A DNA stretch of 64,000 nt from Massilia sp. BJB1822. Its GTDB lineage: Bacteria; Pseudomonadota; Gammaproteobacteria; Burkholderiales; Burkholderiaceae_D. The notes under the pieces were generated by a model. That model ran no database searches. It was not told where the DNA came from and saw only the letters and a program-made list of their open reading frames with translations. The stretch lies in assembly GCF_013369485.1 (NCBI RefSeq), contig NZ_JABWEB010000008.1, positions 147,906 through 211,905 of the forward strand, written 5' to 3'. Shown in pieces: positions 43,757-52,256 of this stretch. Position 1 is the stretch's first letter, and every line of letters starts with the position of its first letter. The position numbers were made by a program, and so were the translations under genes.

Positions 43757-44107
43757 ATGGAAATCACCCGACTGCACGTAGGCAAACGACTGTCCGAAGT
43801 CGCCATCCACAACAACACCGTGTATCTGGCCGGCCAGATCGCCGAGAACACCGAGAACGATATCCAGGGCCAGACCCGCGAAGTGCTGGGGCATGTCGAC
43901 CGTCTGCTGGCCGAAGCCGGCAGCGACAAGACCTGCATCCTGTCGGCCCAGATCTACCTGGCCGACCTGGCCGATTTCGCCGGCATGAACGAAGAGTGGG
44001 ACGCCTGGGTGCCGGGCGGCCATACCCCGCCGCGCGCCACCGTGCAGGCCAAGCTGGCCAATCCGGCCTGGCGCGTTGAAATCGTGGTGGTCGCCGCCCA
44101 GCGTTAA
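43757..44107 (+). CDS. RidA family protein (enamine/imine deaminase)
   Basis: 116-residue member of the YjgF/YER057c/UK114 family, which hydrolyses reactive enamine/imine intermediates. Seen: NTVYLAGQIAE, LAEAGSDKTCILSAQIYLAD, and the C-terminal PPRATVQAKLANPAWRVEIV with the conserved Arg and Glu. It has no distinctive RidA-subgroup marker that I can assign. It lies in an operon with the hydrolase gene. Confidence 0.92.
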   Translation: MEITRLHVGKRLSEVAIHNNTVYLAGQIAENTENDIQGQTREVLGHVDRLLAEAGSDKTCILSAQIYLADLADFAGMNEEWDAWVPGGHTPPRATVQAKLANPAWRVEIVVVAAQR

Positions 44108-44184
44108 GCGGCTCTTCAGCCGGCGCGCCGCGATCGGCGCTAAGATAGCAAGGTTCACAGTATTCAAGGTTGGTAGGGTTTCAT

Positions 44185-46431
44185 ATGGTTTCTATCGCGG
44201 CGCTGAATAGCGCAACGTCGGACCAGCTGGTGCAGGGTTTGTCCGCCGATGACGGCGCCCGCGTGCTGGCTGCGCTGGATTACGCCAGCGAGGTTTATGC
44301 GGGCAAGACCGCGCTGAGCGGCGAAAACGCCTTCGATTTCGCCGTGGGCGTGGCCGGCACGCTGGCCTTCCTGCGCACCGATGCCGAAACCCGCATCGCC
44401 GGTCTGATGTTCGAACTGACGCTGCTCGACGCCGACCAGGCGCCCAGCATCGAACCGCGCTTCGGCAAGGAAGTCAATGAGCTGGTCACGGGCGTGCGCC
44501 AGCTGATCCGCCTGCGCGAGCTGACGCAGGCGCAATCGTCCGGCCCGGGGCGCGGCAAGAACGCGGCCCAGCTGGCGGTGTCGCAAGTGGAAACCCTGCG
44601 CAAGATGCTGCTGGCCATGGCCAGCGATATGCGCGTGGTGCTGGTGCGGCTGGCTTCCTGCTGCGCCACGCTGCGCCACTTCGCCGACAACAAGATCTTC
44701 ACCGAAAAGACCCGCGCTTACGGACGCGAAACCCTGGACTTGTACGCGCCGCTGGCGAACCGCCTCGGCATCTGGCAGATCAAATGGGAGCTGGAGGACC
44801 TGGCCTTCCGCCTGATCGAGCCGGAATCGTACAAGCGCATCGCCAAGATGCTCGAAGAGAAGCGCATGATGCGCGAGAGCTTCGTCACTTCGTCCATCGA
44901 GCGCCTGCAAAGCGAGCTGAAATCGGCCGGCATCAGCGCCGAAGTATTCGGCCGGCCCAAGCATATCTACAGCATCTGGAACAAGATGCGCGGCAAGGAG
45001 CTGGACTTCTCGGAACTGTACGATGTGCGCGCCTTCCGCGTCATCGTGGCCGATGTGAAGACCTGCTATACCGTGCTGGGCGTGGTCCACAATATCTGGA
45101 CTCCGATCCCGAAAGAATTCGACGACTATATCTCGCGTCCCAAACCGAACGGCTACCAGTCGCTGCACACCGTGGTGATGGCGGAAGACGGCCGCCCGCT
45201 GGAAGTGCAGATCCGTACCCAGGAAATGCACAACTTCGCCGAATATGGCGTGGCCGCGCACTGGCGCTACAAGGAGGAGGGCGGTTCCAATTTCGCCGGC
45301 CAGAAGTACGACGAGAAAATCGCCTGGCTGCGCCAGCTGCTTGCCTGGAAAACCGAGGTGGCCGATGCCGTCGTCGGCGAGGAGCAACTGCAGCGCGAAT
45401 GGGTGGAAAAGCTCAAGGCCGCCGCGCTGGACGACCGCATCTTCGTGCTGACGCCGCAGGCGCGCGTGCTGGAGCTGCCGGTCGGCGCCACGCCGATCGA
45501 CTTTGCCTACCATCTGCATAGCGATGTGGGCCACCGCTGCCGCGGCGCGCGCGTCGACGGCGCGATGGTGCCGCTGAATACGGCCTTGAAGAGCGGGCAG
45601 ACCTGCGAAATCATCACCGCCAAAGGCGCGCCCGGCACGGCCGGTCCATCGCGCGACTGGCTCAGCCCCGGCTACACCGTCAGCAACCGCACGCGCTCCA
45701 AGGTGCGCGCCTGGTTCCACGCCATCGATATGCAGGAAACCCTGTCGCATGGCCGCAGCCTGGTGGAGAAATCGCTGCAGCGCGAAGGCAAGACCGCCGT
45801 CAATCTGGAAGCGCTGGCGCAGAAGCTGGGCTTCTCCAAGGTGGACGATCTGTTCCTCGCTTGCGGCAAGGATGAATTCAGCCTGCGCCATGTGGAGCAG
45901 GCCTTGCACGACACGGGCGAGGTGGCCGAGCCCGAGGATGCCGTCATCCTTAACAAGAGCCGCGCTTCCAGCGTGGAGCAGGGCGCCAAATCCGGCGTGC
46001 TGGTGGTCGGCACCGATGGCTTGATGACGCAGCTGGCCAAGTGCTGCAAGCCGGCGCCGCCCGATCCCATTGTCGGTTTCGTCACGCGCGGCAAGGGCGT
46101 GTCGATCCACCGCATCACCTGCAAGAACTTCGCCGAGATGCGCAGTAAGGCGCCGGAGCGTGTGATCGTGACCGAGTGGGGCAATACCCGCTCCGACACT
46201 GTCTTCCCGGTCGATCTCTTCGTCTTGTCGGGCGACCGCCAAGGCCTGCTGCGCGATATCTCCGAGGTCTTCTCGCGCGAGAAGATCAATGTGATCGGCG
46301 TGAACACGCAAAGCGCCAAAGGCCAGGCGCGCATGACCTTCACCGCCGAAATCGGCTCCACCGCCCAGCTGAACAAGGCGCTCGCCGCGATCAGTGAAGT
46401 CAGCGGCGTGCTGGAAGCGCGCCGCGCCTAA
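44185..46431 (+). CDS. relA: (p)ppGpp synthetase RelA
   Basis: Ribosome-associated stringent-response enzyme, ATP:GTP 3'-pyrophosphotransferase. The 748-residue protein has a degenerate HD hydrolase domain (LMFELTLLDAD in place of the HD motif), the synthetase domain (EVFGRPKHIYSIWNKMRGKE and EFDDYISRPKPNGYQSLHTV), a TGS domain (IFVLTPQARVLELPVGATPI), a Zn-finger/Cys-rich part with LAKCCKPAPPDPI, and a C-terminal ACT domain. The lost HD residues indicate RelA rather than SpoT. The ATG at 44185 is preferred to an in-frame TTG at 44170. Confidence 0.95.
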   Translation: MVSIAALNSATSDQLVQGLSADDGARVLAALDYASEVYAGKTALSGENAFDFAVGVAGTLAFLRTDAETRIAGLMFELTLLDADQAPSIEPRFGKEVNELVTGVRQLIRLRELTQAQSSGPGRGKNAAQLAVSQVETLRKMLLAMASDMRVVLVRLASCCATLRHFADNKIFTEKTRAYGRETLDLYAPLANRLGIWQIKWELEDLAFRLIEPESYKRIAKMLEEKRMMRESFVTSSIERLQSELKSAGISAEVFGRPKHIYSIWNKMRGKELDFSELYDVRAFRVIVADVKTCYTVLGVVHNIWTPIPKEFDDYISRPKPNGYQSLHTVVMAEDGRPLEVQIRTQEMHNFAEYGVAAHWRYKEEGGSNFAGQKYDEKIAWLRQLLAWKTEVADAVVGEEQLQREWVEKLKAAALDDRIFVLTPQARVLELPVGATPIDFAYHLHSDVGHRCRGARVDGAMVPLNTALKSGQTCEIITAKGAPGTAGPSRDWLSPGYTVSNRTRSKVRAWFHAIDMQETLSHGRSLVEKSLQREGKTAVNLEALAQKLGFSKVDDLFLACGKDEFSLRHVEQALHDTGEVAEPEDAVILNKSRASSVEQGAKSGVLVVGTDGLMTQLAKCCKPAPPDPIVGFVTRGKGVSIHRITCKNFAEMRSKAPERVIVTEWGNTRSDTVFPVDLFVLSGDRQGLLRDISEVFSREKINVIGVNTQSAKGQARMTFTAEIGSTAQLNKALAAISEVSGVLEARRA

Positions 46432-46704
46432 ACCGGGGATTCGAGCTGCCTAGCTGGATTTGACCAGTGCTTCGTCTGTGTCGCTAGCTGAGCTTATTTG
46501 TTCAATATCCGAGTGCGCTATCTCTTTGCAGATAATTTGAAAGTAGTATCTGTTACCATATTTTTTAAAAAATAAATGCGCACATTGTAACTTCGTGCCT
46601 ATTTAATATACCCATTCCAAGAGTAGCGGTTTTAAAAATAAATATTTACTAAAGTTAATTTTTGTGAAAACATATCATTTCTATAAATTAATGGAAATGA
46701 ACTT
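46432..46704. other. AT-rich junction between relA and the islet
   Basis: 273 bp without a gene. The base composition drops sharply after relA (runs such as TTTTTTAAAAAATAAAT), marking the edge of the AT-richer stretch that carries the TonB-dependent receptor. I see no clear terminator for relA, no tRNA and no flanking repeat. Promoters for the next small gene are probably here, but none is convincing. Confidence 0.6.
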
Positions 46705-46869
46705 ATGATTCAACGTCTCATCCTAGTGTTCCTGTTTTCTCTTGGCCTTTCCTCTTCTTACGCAATTGCAGGTGATGGTGACTCCCTTTCTCCCGTCATG
46801 CGTTGTCTCTCTGAATGCGTGAAGAGTGGAATACGTTTAAAACACTGCACTGAAATTTGTGTTCCTTAA
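46705..46869 (+). CDS. Tiny secreted four-cysteine peptide (CX3C-X9-CX3C)
   Basis: 54 codons. A clear signal peptide (MIQRLILVFLFSLGLSSSYA then IA) precedes a 32-residue mature peptide with four Cys: C34-x3-C38 and C48-x3-C52. This is the spacing of helical-hairpin peptides with two disulfides (alpha-hairpinin or twin-CX3C type). The ribosome-binding site is weak. It lies upstream of a TonB-dependent receptor on the same strand, in AT-rich DNA. Function unknown; secreted antimicrobial, metal-binding or receptor ligand are all possible. Confidence 0.55.
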   Translation: MIQRLILVFLFSLGLSSSYAIAGDGDSLSPVMRCLSECVKSGIRLKHCTEICVP

Positions 46870-46995
46870 ATCTGATTAGAAATTGCCGCAGATGGTTGCG
46901 CCGTCTGCGGTGTTCGCTAATAAATAGCTGGTTAAAGAAACATCTTCCGCAGCTCGTGGCGACGACTGGTGTTTTCCAAGAAAATAATCGAATCG

Positions 46996-49173
46996 ATGAA
47001 CATAAGGTTTTACTGTCTGCTAATGTTTGTGCCCATTTCGGTGCAGGCCGAGGAGCAGATTCCAGTTGCGTCGGTGCTGCAAAAAGTAGTGATTAGTGGC
47101 GAGACGGGCGACGTAGATGCCAGTCGGGGCTTTGTAGCCGGCAAACTGCTCATCACCAGGAAAACCATAGCGGACAGTGGTGTGCAAAGCGTAGCAGAGG
47201 TATTGCGGCGTGAGCCAGTAATTACCATTGGTAAGGATGGTCGCCTTGGTTTGATTGGCTTGCCTGGATATACCCAAATATTGGTTGATGGAGCCCCGCC
47301 CGCAGGTGTCGATCCATTTACGTTGGATTTGGTGCACGTGGAGAAAATAGAGATTATCAAATCTGCCACAGCTATCTCTGGGCCTTTCGGTATTGCAGGT
47401 ACTATTAATATCATCAGACGCAAGACCGAACGCAAGACATTTGATCAGTTGATTCTTGGCGGATCCAGTCTCGCTGGAAGGCCGGGAGCGAATTTTTCCT
47501 GGATGAGCAATCAGTTTGCTTCAGATACGCCATTTAGCTATAACTTGACGTTCTCGGCCGATCGAAAAGGAAGTCCGAGTTTCCAGGATTATCGTCTGCA
47601 GCAAATCTCGGGCGATGGCGAAAGCACCAAACAGTTGCGTGGTGAGCGCTTGGCGGTGCTGCGTAGCGAGAACTTTGTTGTTGGCGGGGAGTTTTCTTGG
47701 CGCATCAATGAGGCGCATAGGATTAATATTAATCCTGATATGGGACGTGTTGTTCTTGCTCAGGATAGTGGGGAGCAGCGCGACTGGTTTGACGGGCGAG
47801 CGTTGACGACGCGTTACTGGAGCCGGCGGCCGCTGACAACTTATAGCATTCCGGTACACTGGAACTGGAAAATTGATCAAGACAGCAGCCTGTCATTCCG
47901 CTTAAACACAAATCGTTTACGGATTAAATCCAACTCGCACCGGTTTGATCGCTTGCTTCCCGTGGGCCTTCATTTTTATCAGCAAGAGGAAGCGGAGAGC
48001 GGGCAGAACAACTTTGCGGATTTGGACTATAACGCAGAGTTTGCGGGTGGGCATGAGTTTGCCGCAGGAGTAAAAATATCGCGCCACCGCACCGATGCCA
48101 GCTTTGCAGATTTCATCGACGGCAGGCCGGATGCTACTCTGGGCGTGCTAGGTTTCGGCAATCAAACACACTCGCAAACCAGGCGATTCTATGTTCAGGA
48201 TGACTGGCGCCTGAATCGTAGCCTCTCGATGAGTTTCGGCTTTTCTACTGAGAGACGCGCATATCGGTTCGCTGAAGGCTCTGGCGACAATCAAACTAGC
48301 TTCAATATGTGGTCGCCTACAATACATATCGCAAAAAAGATCGACGGCAATGGCAAGCGCCAACTGCGCCTTTCGCTTGCTCGCACTTTTCAGCCTCCCG
48401 CGATAAGCCAGATGCTGCTCCATCCTAAGATCAATCGTCTGGCGCCTTGTTATGACAGGGAATCGTGTCTGCCGAATAGCGCGGATGTTCCCGATAGTAT
48501 GGGTAATCCAGAGTTGCGACCGGAACGAGCGCTGGGTGTGAATTTGTCTTACACGCATGGTTTCGCGGCTGGTGGGGAGTTTCTTACGGAATTTTATTCG
48601 CGCCGCATACAAAACAAGCTGGGCAATGAGCTGGTGCAAGAGAATGTTGTATGGTCTGGCGTGCCGCGCTATGTCTCGCGGCCAAGCAATCTGGGCGAAG
48701 CTGAGATATACGGAATTAATTTGGAAGGCCGCTTGGCGGCGCGAAATGTATGGAAAGATGCGCCTGCACTGGAGCTTCAAGGAAGTGTGGGTTTTGCCCG
48801 CTCTAGACTGAAAGATGTGCCTGGGACGGATAGCCGGCTTGCGGGGCAGCTTCCTTGGCGAGCGAAACTTGGCGGTACGTATGCCGCCGCTGACTGGCCG
48901 GTGAAGTTGACTTTCGATGCGAATTGGCTGCCTGCGGACTGGACACGGGAGAGCTTGACTGAGCGCATTTATCAGTCGAGCAAATTTACGTTAAATGCGG
49001 GCGTGAACTGGAAAATTGATTCGCGACTGCGCTTAAGTTTAAATTTCGATAATCTGCTGAAGAAGGGCGCTACGCGCATTGACGAATACCGAAACATGAG
49101 CACGATGCTGCAACGATATGCCGATATTCCAAGCTATAGGCGTGTGGCCGCTCGTCTTGAAATGAATCTTTGA
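46996..49173 (+). CDS. TonB-dependent outer-membrane receptor
   Basis: 725-residue receptor. The start at 46996 opens a signal peptide (MNIRFYCLLMFVPISVQA); the frame is open from a GTG at 46969. The mature N-terminus has a TonB-box-like QKVVISGE, then the plug (VAEVLRREPVITIGKDGRLG, TQILVDGAPPAGVDPF, GTINIIRRKT), and a 22-strand-type barrel ending in LEMNL with a terminal aromatic-free residue. There is no FecA-type signalling domain. A Cys pair (PCYDRESCLP) lies in a predicted outer loop. The substrate is unknown. It is flanked by two twin-CX3C secreted proteins; the whole stretch is AT-richer than its surroundings. Confidence 0.9.
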   Translation: MNIRFYCLLMFVPISVQAEEQIPVASVLQKVVISGETGDVDASRGFVAGKLLITRKTIADSGVQSVAEVLRREPVITIGKDGRLGLIGLPGYTQILVDGAPPAGVDPFTLDLVHVEKIEIIKSATAISGPFGIAGTINIIRRKTERKTFDQLILGGSSLAGRPGANFSWMSNQFASDTPFSYNLTFSADRKGSPSFQDYRLQQISGDGESTKQLRGERLAVLRSENFVVGGEFSWRINEAHRININPDMGRVVLAQDSGEQRDWFDGRALTTRYWSRRPLTTYSIPVHWNWKIDQDSSLSFRLNTNRLRIKSNSHRFDRLLPVGLHFYQQEEAESGQNNFADLDYNAEFAGGHEFAAGVKISRHRTDASFADFIDGRPDATLGVLGFGNQTHSQTRRFYVQDDWRLNRSLSMSFGFSTERRAYRFAEGSGDNQTSFNMWSPTIHIAKKIDGNGKRQLRLSLARTFQPPAISQMLLHPKINRLAPCYDRESCLPNSADVPDSMGNPELRPERALGVNLSYTHGFAAGGEFLTEFYSRRIQNKLGNELVQENVVWSGVPRYVSRPSNLGEAEIYGINLEGRLAARNVWKDAPALELQGSVGFARSRLKDVPGTDSRLAGQLPWRAKLGGTYAAADWPVKLTFDANWLPADWTRESLTERIYQSSKFTLNAGVNWKIDSRLRLSLNFDNLLKKGATRIDEYRNMSTMLQRYADIPSYRRVAARLEMNL

Positions 49174-49216
49174 ACAATCCCGATCCATCGCTGGCTATCG
49201 AAACAGGAGAATGATA

Positions 49217-49516
49217 GTGAAGAAGTGTCTGGTTTTTATCGCGCTTTTTAGCATGCTTTCCACTGCGGCCGCGCAAGCGCAAACTCAACCTCGGTCGCAG
49301 TGCCTCAAGCGCTGCACGGATCAGAAGGATCCGCATCCGGAGCGCCAGGTTCGCCATGAGGAGACCATGGCGAAGATACAGGCACGGAAGAAAGCGGAAA
49401 CTGATCCGAAGAAAATCGCCGCACTTGAGCAGGATGAGGCAGATGAAATCGATCGGTATCGCGAGACGCACGAGAAGACGTGCCGAAAAATTTGCAGCTA
49501 CTTCCCCGATATCTGA
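49217..49516 (+). CDS. Secreted twin-CX3C helical protein
   Basis: I prefer the GTG at 49217, because an AGGAG lies 7 nt upstream; the ATG at 49211 is only 1 nt from it. The 99-residue product has a signal peptide (ending near AAAQA) and a mature part with CLKRC near its start and CRKIC near its end, joined by ~60 residues of highly charged helix (EETMAKIQARKKAETDPKKI). This predicts a helical hairpin closed by two disulfides. It follows the TonB receptor gene by 43 bp and is likely co-transcribed. No known family recognised. Confidence 0.65.
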   Translation: MKKCLVFIALFSMLSTAAAQAQTQPRSQCLKRCTDQKDPHPERQVRHEETMAKIQARKKAETDPKKIAALEQDEADEIDRYRETHEKTCRKICSYFPDI

Positions 49517-49586
49517 GCATGATTGGCGCATCTGGCGGTGATCGCCATCCGGCGTCATTGGCTCGCTGGAACTGCCGGACTGCGCA

Positions 49587-50831
49587 TCAGGTGCATTGCC
49601 ACATGTATGCGGTAGTCCGGCAAGGGGCGCAGCTAAAGCCGTAGCAGATGCCGCCGCTGCCCCATAGCCACTCTTCGCCATCTTCATCCGGCAACTCGGA
49701 ATCGAGCTGCATCATGAACTGCATTTTCTCGCCGCAGCAAGGGCAGGATGGGTGGTTCGCGCTTTGTACCCAGGATGGGAAGCCGCCGATGCGGTGCAGG
49801 TTCTCGCGGCCGTTCGACAGCGCCCAGTCCTGCCAGCGCCAACGGGCCGGCGTCGGCACCAGCCTGACCTCGCACTGCTGCAGGGGCGCAGCCACAAATT
49901 CGGGAGCGATTTCGCCCTTGTCGAGAGAGGTGACTGCCCCCGATTCTTCATGCCGATAGTGCAGCACCGGCTGTTCCATGCCCAGGCAGGAGAGGCAGGT
50001 TTCCAGCGAGGCCAATTGCGGTCGCTCGGACAGGCCGATACGATTTTCCGGCAGTTCCACCAGGCGGTGCAGCGCGCCGCCGCAAAGCCCGCATTGGCCT
50101 GAACCCGTGCCGCCGAAGCGGTATGCGCCTTCTTCTGCTTGGAGCTGCCAGCTTGGATGAATGCGCGGCAGGTTCCAGCTTTGGGTCGGTGGCTTGAAAT
50201 GCTTGCGCGGGAAAATCAGGTGCAGGGGTTCGTCAGTGTGGAGCGCCTGTCCGTTTTCGGAGAAGCTGATGCTTTCCAGGTAGAGCGCCATGGGATGCTC
50301 GGTCGGGATGCTTTTCGCCAGCGATGCGCAGATTTCCAGCGCGGCGGGCTGCCGCGTTTCGAGCAGGCATTCGAAGGCCTGCATGCGCACGTCCTTGTCC
50401 GCATTTGCGCCGGCCTTGTTTGCAAGGAAGGCGATGGCGGATGCCGGCGCCTCGCGCCATGGCCAGGCCGCATAGTAGCTGCCTTGGTTCGGCTGTACCT
50501 CAAACAGCCGTTCCAGAAAGGGATGCAGTGCGGCCGGCTTTTGCAGGCTGGCGTAGGCGATCAGCGCATCGATGTTTTCATCGAGGCTATCGGCATCAAG
50601 CGCCGCCACCCACTTGCGCACCTGGCGGTCAAGGGCTTCTTCCGTCAGATGCGACAGCGCCGCATCGAGGCAGGTGCCGCCGTCATATTGGTTGGCGATG
50701 ATCGCGTCCACGAAGCCTTCGATTTCCTGCTCCGGGCCGCTCAGGAAATCGCGCAGCATTGCATAAGCTCCCTGGCGAGGGCGGTCGGCGCTGAAGTGGC
50801 TCAGGATATCGTTTAAAGTGGGCTGGTGCAT
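49587..50831 (-). CDS. DUF1963/YwqG-like protein
   Basis: 414 residues. The C-terminal ~70 residues (IGGFPSWVQSANHPSCPCCG, QFMMQLDSELPDED, YGFSCAPC) look like the end of the DUF1963/YwqG family, with Cys pairs that could bind zinc; another Cys set is GQCGLCGG. The N-terminal ~180 residues are helical, with HEAT-like character. Function unknown; such domains occur among immunity proteins of polymorphic toxins. It begins 3 bp after the cation-efflux gene (TGAACCATG), so the two are translationally coupled. Confidence 0.7.
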   Translation of the reverse strand: MHQPTLNDILSHFSADRPRQGAYAMLRDFLSGPEQEIEGFVDAIIANQYDGGTCLDAALSHLTEEALDRQVRKWVAALDADSLDENIDALIAYASLQKPAALHPFLERLFEVQPNQGSYYAAWPWREAPASAIAFLANKAGANADKDVRMQAFECLLETRQPAALEICASLAKSIPTEHPMALYLESISFSENGQALHTDEPLHLIFPRKHFKPPTQSWNLPRIHPSWQLQAEEGAYRFGGTGSGQCGLCGGALHRLVELPENRIGLSERPQLASLETCLSCLGMEQPVLHYRHEESGAVTSLDKGEIAPEFVAAPLQQCEVRLVPTPARWRWQDWALSNGRENLHRIGGFPSWVQSANHPSCPCCGEKMQFMMQLDSELPDEDGEEWLWGSGGICYGFSCAPCRTTAYMWQCT

Positions 50832-50834
50832 GGT

Positions 50835-51761
50835 TCAGTGTTCGCAAGTGCCGTTGATTTCCGCCTGCAGCGTGACGTGGTCGATATCGTGGCTGGCCAG
50901 CAGCATGGCCTTGATGGCGGTCAGGATCTGCGGCCATTGCTGCAGGTCGGCGATTTCGACGTGGCCGATCAGGGCAGGGTGGCCGGGCGACATATCCCAC
51001 ACATGCAGATCATGCACGGCCAGCACGCCCGGCACGGCTTCCAGGTCGCGGCCCAACTGCGGGTAGTCGATATGGGAAGGCACGCCTTCCATCAGATGGT
51101 GTCCCGATTCGCGCAGCACGGAGATGGTCGATTTCAGGATCAGCAGCGAGACCAGGATCGAAAGCAGCGGGTCGATCTGCATCCAGCCCGTATACATGAT
51201 GACGCCGCCGGCAATCAGTGCCGCCACGGAGCCGAGCATATCGCCCATCACATGCACCAGGGCGGCACGGGTGTTCATATTATCGCTGTCCTTCGACAGC
51301 ACAAAGGCCACCACCAGATTGATGGCAAGGCCGATGGCGGCCACCACCAGCACCATGCCGCCTTGCACCGGCTGCGGCTGCGCGAAGCGCTGTATGGCTT
51401 CAAACACGATCCAGCCCACCACGGCCAGCATGGCCAGGCCGTTGACGAAGGCGGCCAGCGCTTCGGCGCGGCCGAAGCCGAACGAGTAATTGGAAGAAGG
51501 GCGGCGCTTGGCAATCAGTTGCGCCAGCAGGGCCAGGCCGAGCGAGGCGGCGTCCGTCACCATATGGCCGGCATCGGAGATCAGTGCCAGCGAATTGGAG
51601 GCGAAGCCGGCCAGCACTTCGATCACCGCGAAACCCAGCGTCATGAAGAGGGCGATGGCCAGCGCGCTTTGGCTGCGTTTCTCGCTGAAGTGGGCGTGTT
51701 TGGCATCGCCGTCGCGGTGGGCGTGCAGATGCTCGGTAGTAGCTGTAGTCTTGGTTTGCAT
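50835..51761 (-). CDS. Cation diffusion facilitator (Zn2+ efflux) transporter
   Basis: CDF-family metal/H+ antiporter of the inner membrane, ZitB/CzcD type. The start at 51761 (MQTKTTATTEHLHAH) has GGAG upstream and gives 308 residues. The His-rich N-terminal tail, six membrane helices, the HMVTD and HVMGD transport-site motifs (HxxxD twice) and a cytoplasmic C-terminal domain with VHDLHVWDMSPGHPAL point to zinc or a similar divalent metal. It heads a two-gene unit with the DUF1963-like gene. Confidence 0.93.
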   Translation of the reverse strand: MQTKTTATTEHLHAHRDGDAKHAHFSEKRSQSALAIALFMTLGFAVIEVLAGFASNSLALISDAGHMVTDAASLGLALLAQLIAKRRPSSNYSFGFGRAEALAAFVNGLAMLAVVGWIVFEAIQRFAQPQPVQGGMVLVVAAIGLAINLVVAFVLSKDSDNMNTRAALVHVMGDMLGSVAALIAGGVIMYTGWMQIDPLLSILVSLLILKSTISVLRESGHHLMEGVPSHIDYPQLGRDLEAVPGVLAVHDLHVWDMSPGHPALIGHVEIADLQQWPQILTAIKAMLLASHDIDHVTLQAEINGTCEH

Positions 51762-51825
51762 AGTGCTCCGTTGTGTGCGCTGAATATAGCATAGCGCTAC
51801 ATGCAATGTTTTCTTGGGAAAACAC

Positions 51826-51854
51826 TTGTAATTCGTGGAGCCGCTCTCTATAAT
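51826..51854 (+). promoter_or_regulatory. Sigma-70 promoter of the tRNA-Val genes
   Basis: TTGTAA at 51826-51831, 17-bp spacer, perfect TATAAT at 51849-51854, 10 bp before the first tRNA. It is immediately followed by a GC-containing start region, as in stable RNA promoters. Confidence 0.8.
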
Positions 51855-51864
51855 GCGAGTCCTC

Positions 51865-51941
51865 GGGCGGTTAGTTCAGCTGGTTAGAATACTTGGTCGA
51901 CATCCAAGGGGTCGCAGATTCGAATTCTGCACCGCCCACCA
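51865..51941 (+). tRNA. tRNA-Val (GAC anticodon), copy 1
   Basis: 77 nt with all arms: acceptor GGGCGGT/ACCGCCC, D arm GTTC...GAAT, anticodon stem CTTGG/CCAAG with loop TCGACAT (anticodon GAC, codon GUC), T arm GCAGA TTCGAAT TCTGC, encoded CCA. The D stem has one mismatch at its end. Confidence 0.96.
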
Positions 51942-51974
51942 GAACATGTAGTAAGATAGCAATTCAAAGACAAC

Positions 51975-52051
51975 GGGCGGTTAGTTCAGCTGGTTAGAAT
52001 ACTTGGTCGACATCCAAGGGGTCGCAGATTCGAATTCTGCACCGCCCACCA
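51975..52051 (+). tRNA. tRNA-Val (GAC anticodon), copy 2
   Basis: Identical to the copy at 51865-51941, 33 bp downstream, and probably on the same transcript. CCA is encoded. Confidence 0.96.
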
Positions 52052-52160
52052 GACACTGTAAGAGCGAGAAAGGCAAACCGGTTATGACACCGCGAACTAC
52101 CACCAAGGTATGTGAGTGACGCTAGTCGACCGGCTTTCTTTTGCTTTGTCAATTTGAAGA

Positions 52161-52188
52161 AAAACGCGGCTAGTCCGCGTTTTTTTTC
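52161..52188 (+). terminator. Strong terminator between tRNA genes and thrS
   Basis: 9-bp stem AAAACGCGG/CCGCGTTTT (52161-52179) with a CTAGT loop and a run of T continuing to 52187. It is about 110 bp after the second tRNA and 69 bp before thrS, so it could end the tRNA transcript or act as an attenuator if the thrS promoter lies upstream. Confidence 0.9.
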
Positions 52189-52256
52189 GTCCGCAATTCC
52201 CGTATTTCATTTTTAGTACTACTTTTAACCGGCCCTTGTGCCGATTGGAGATCATG

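Noticed and set aside
44164..46311. 715-codon minus-strand frame opposite relA
   Set aside because: Shadow of relA, with no ribosome-binding site and no recognisable motifs.
46857..47096. 79-codon plus-strand frame overlapping the start of the TonB receptor gene
   Set aside because: It is out of frame with the receptor, starts in the tail of the small peptide gene, and has no signal or ribosome-binding site.
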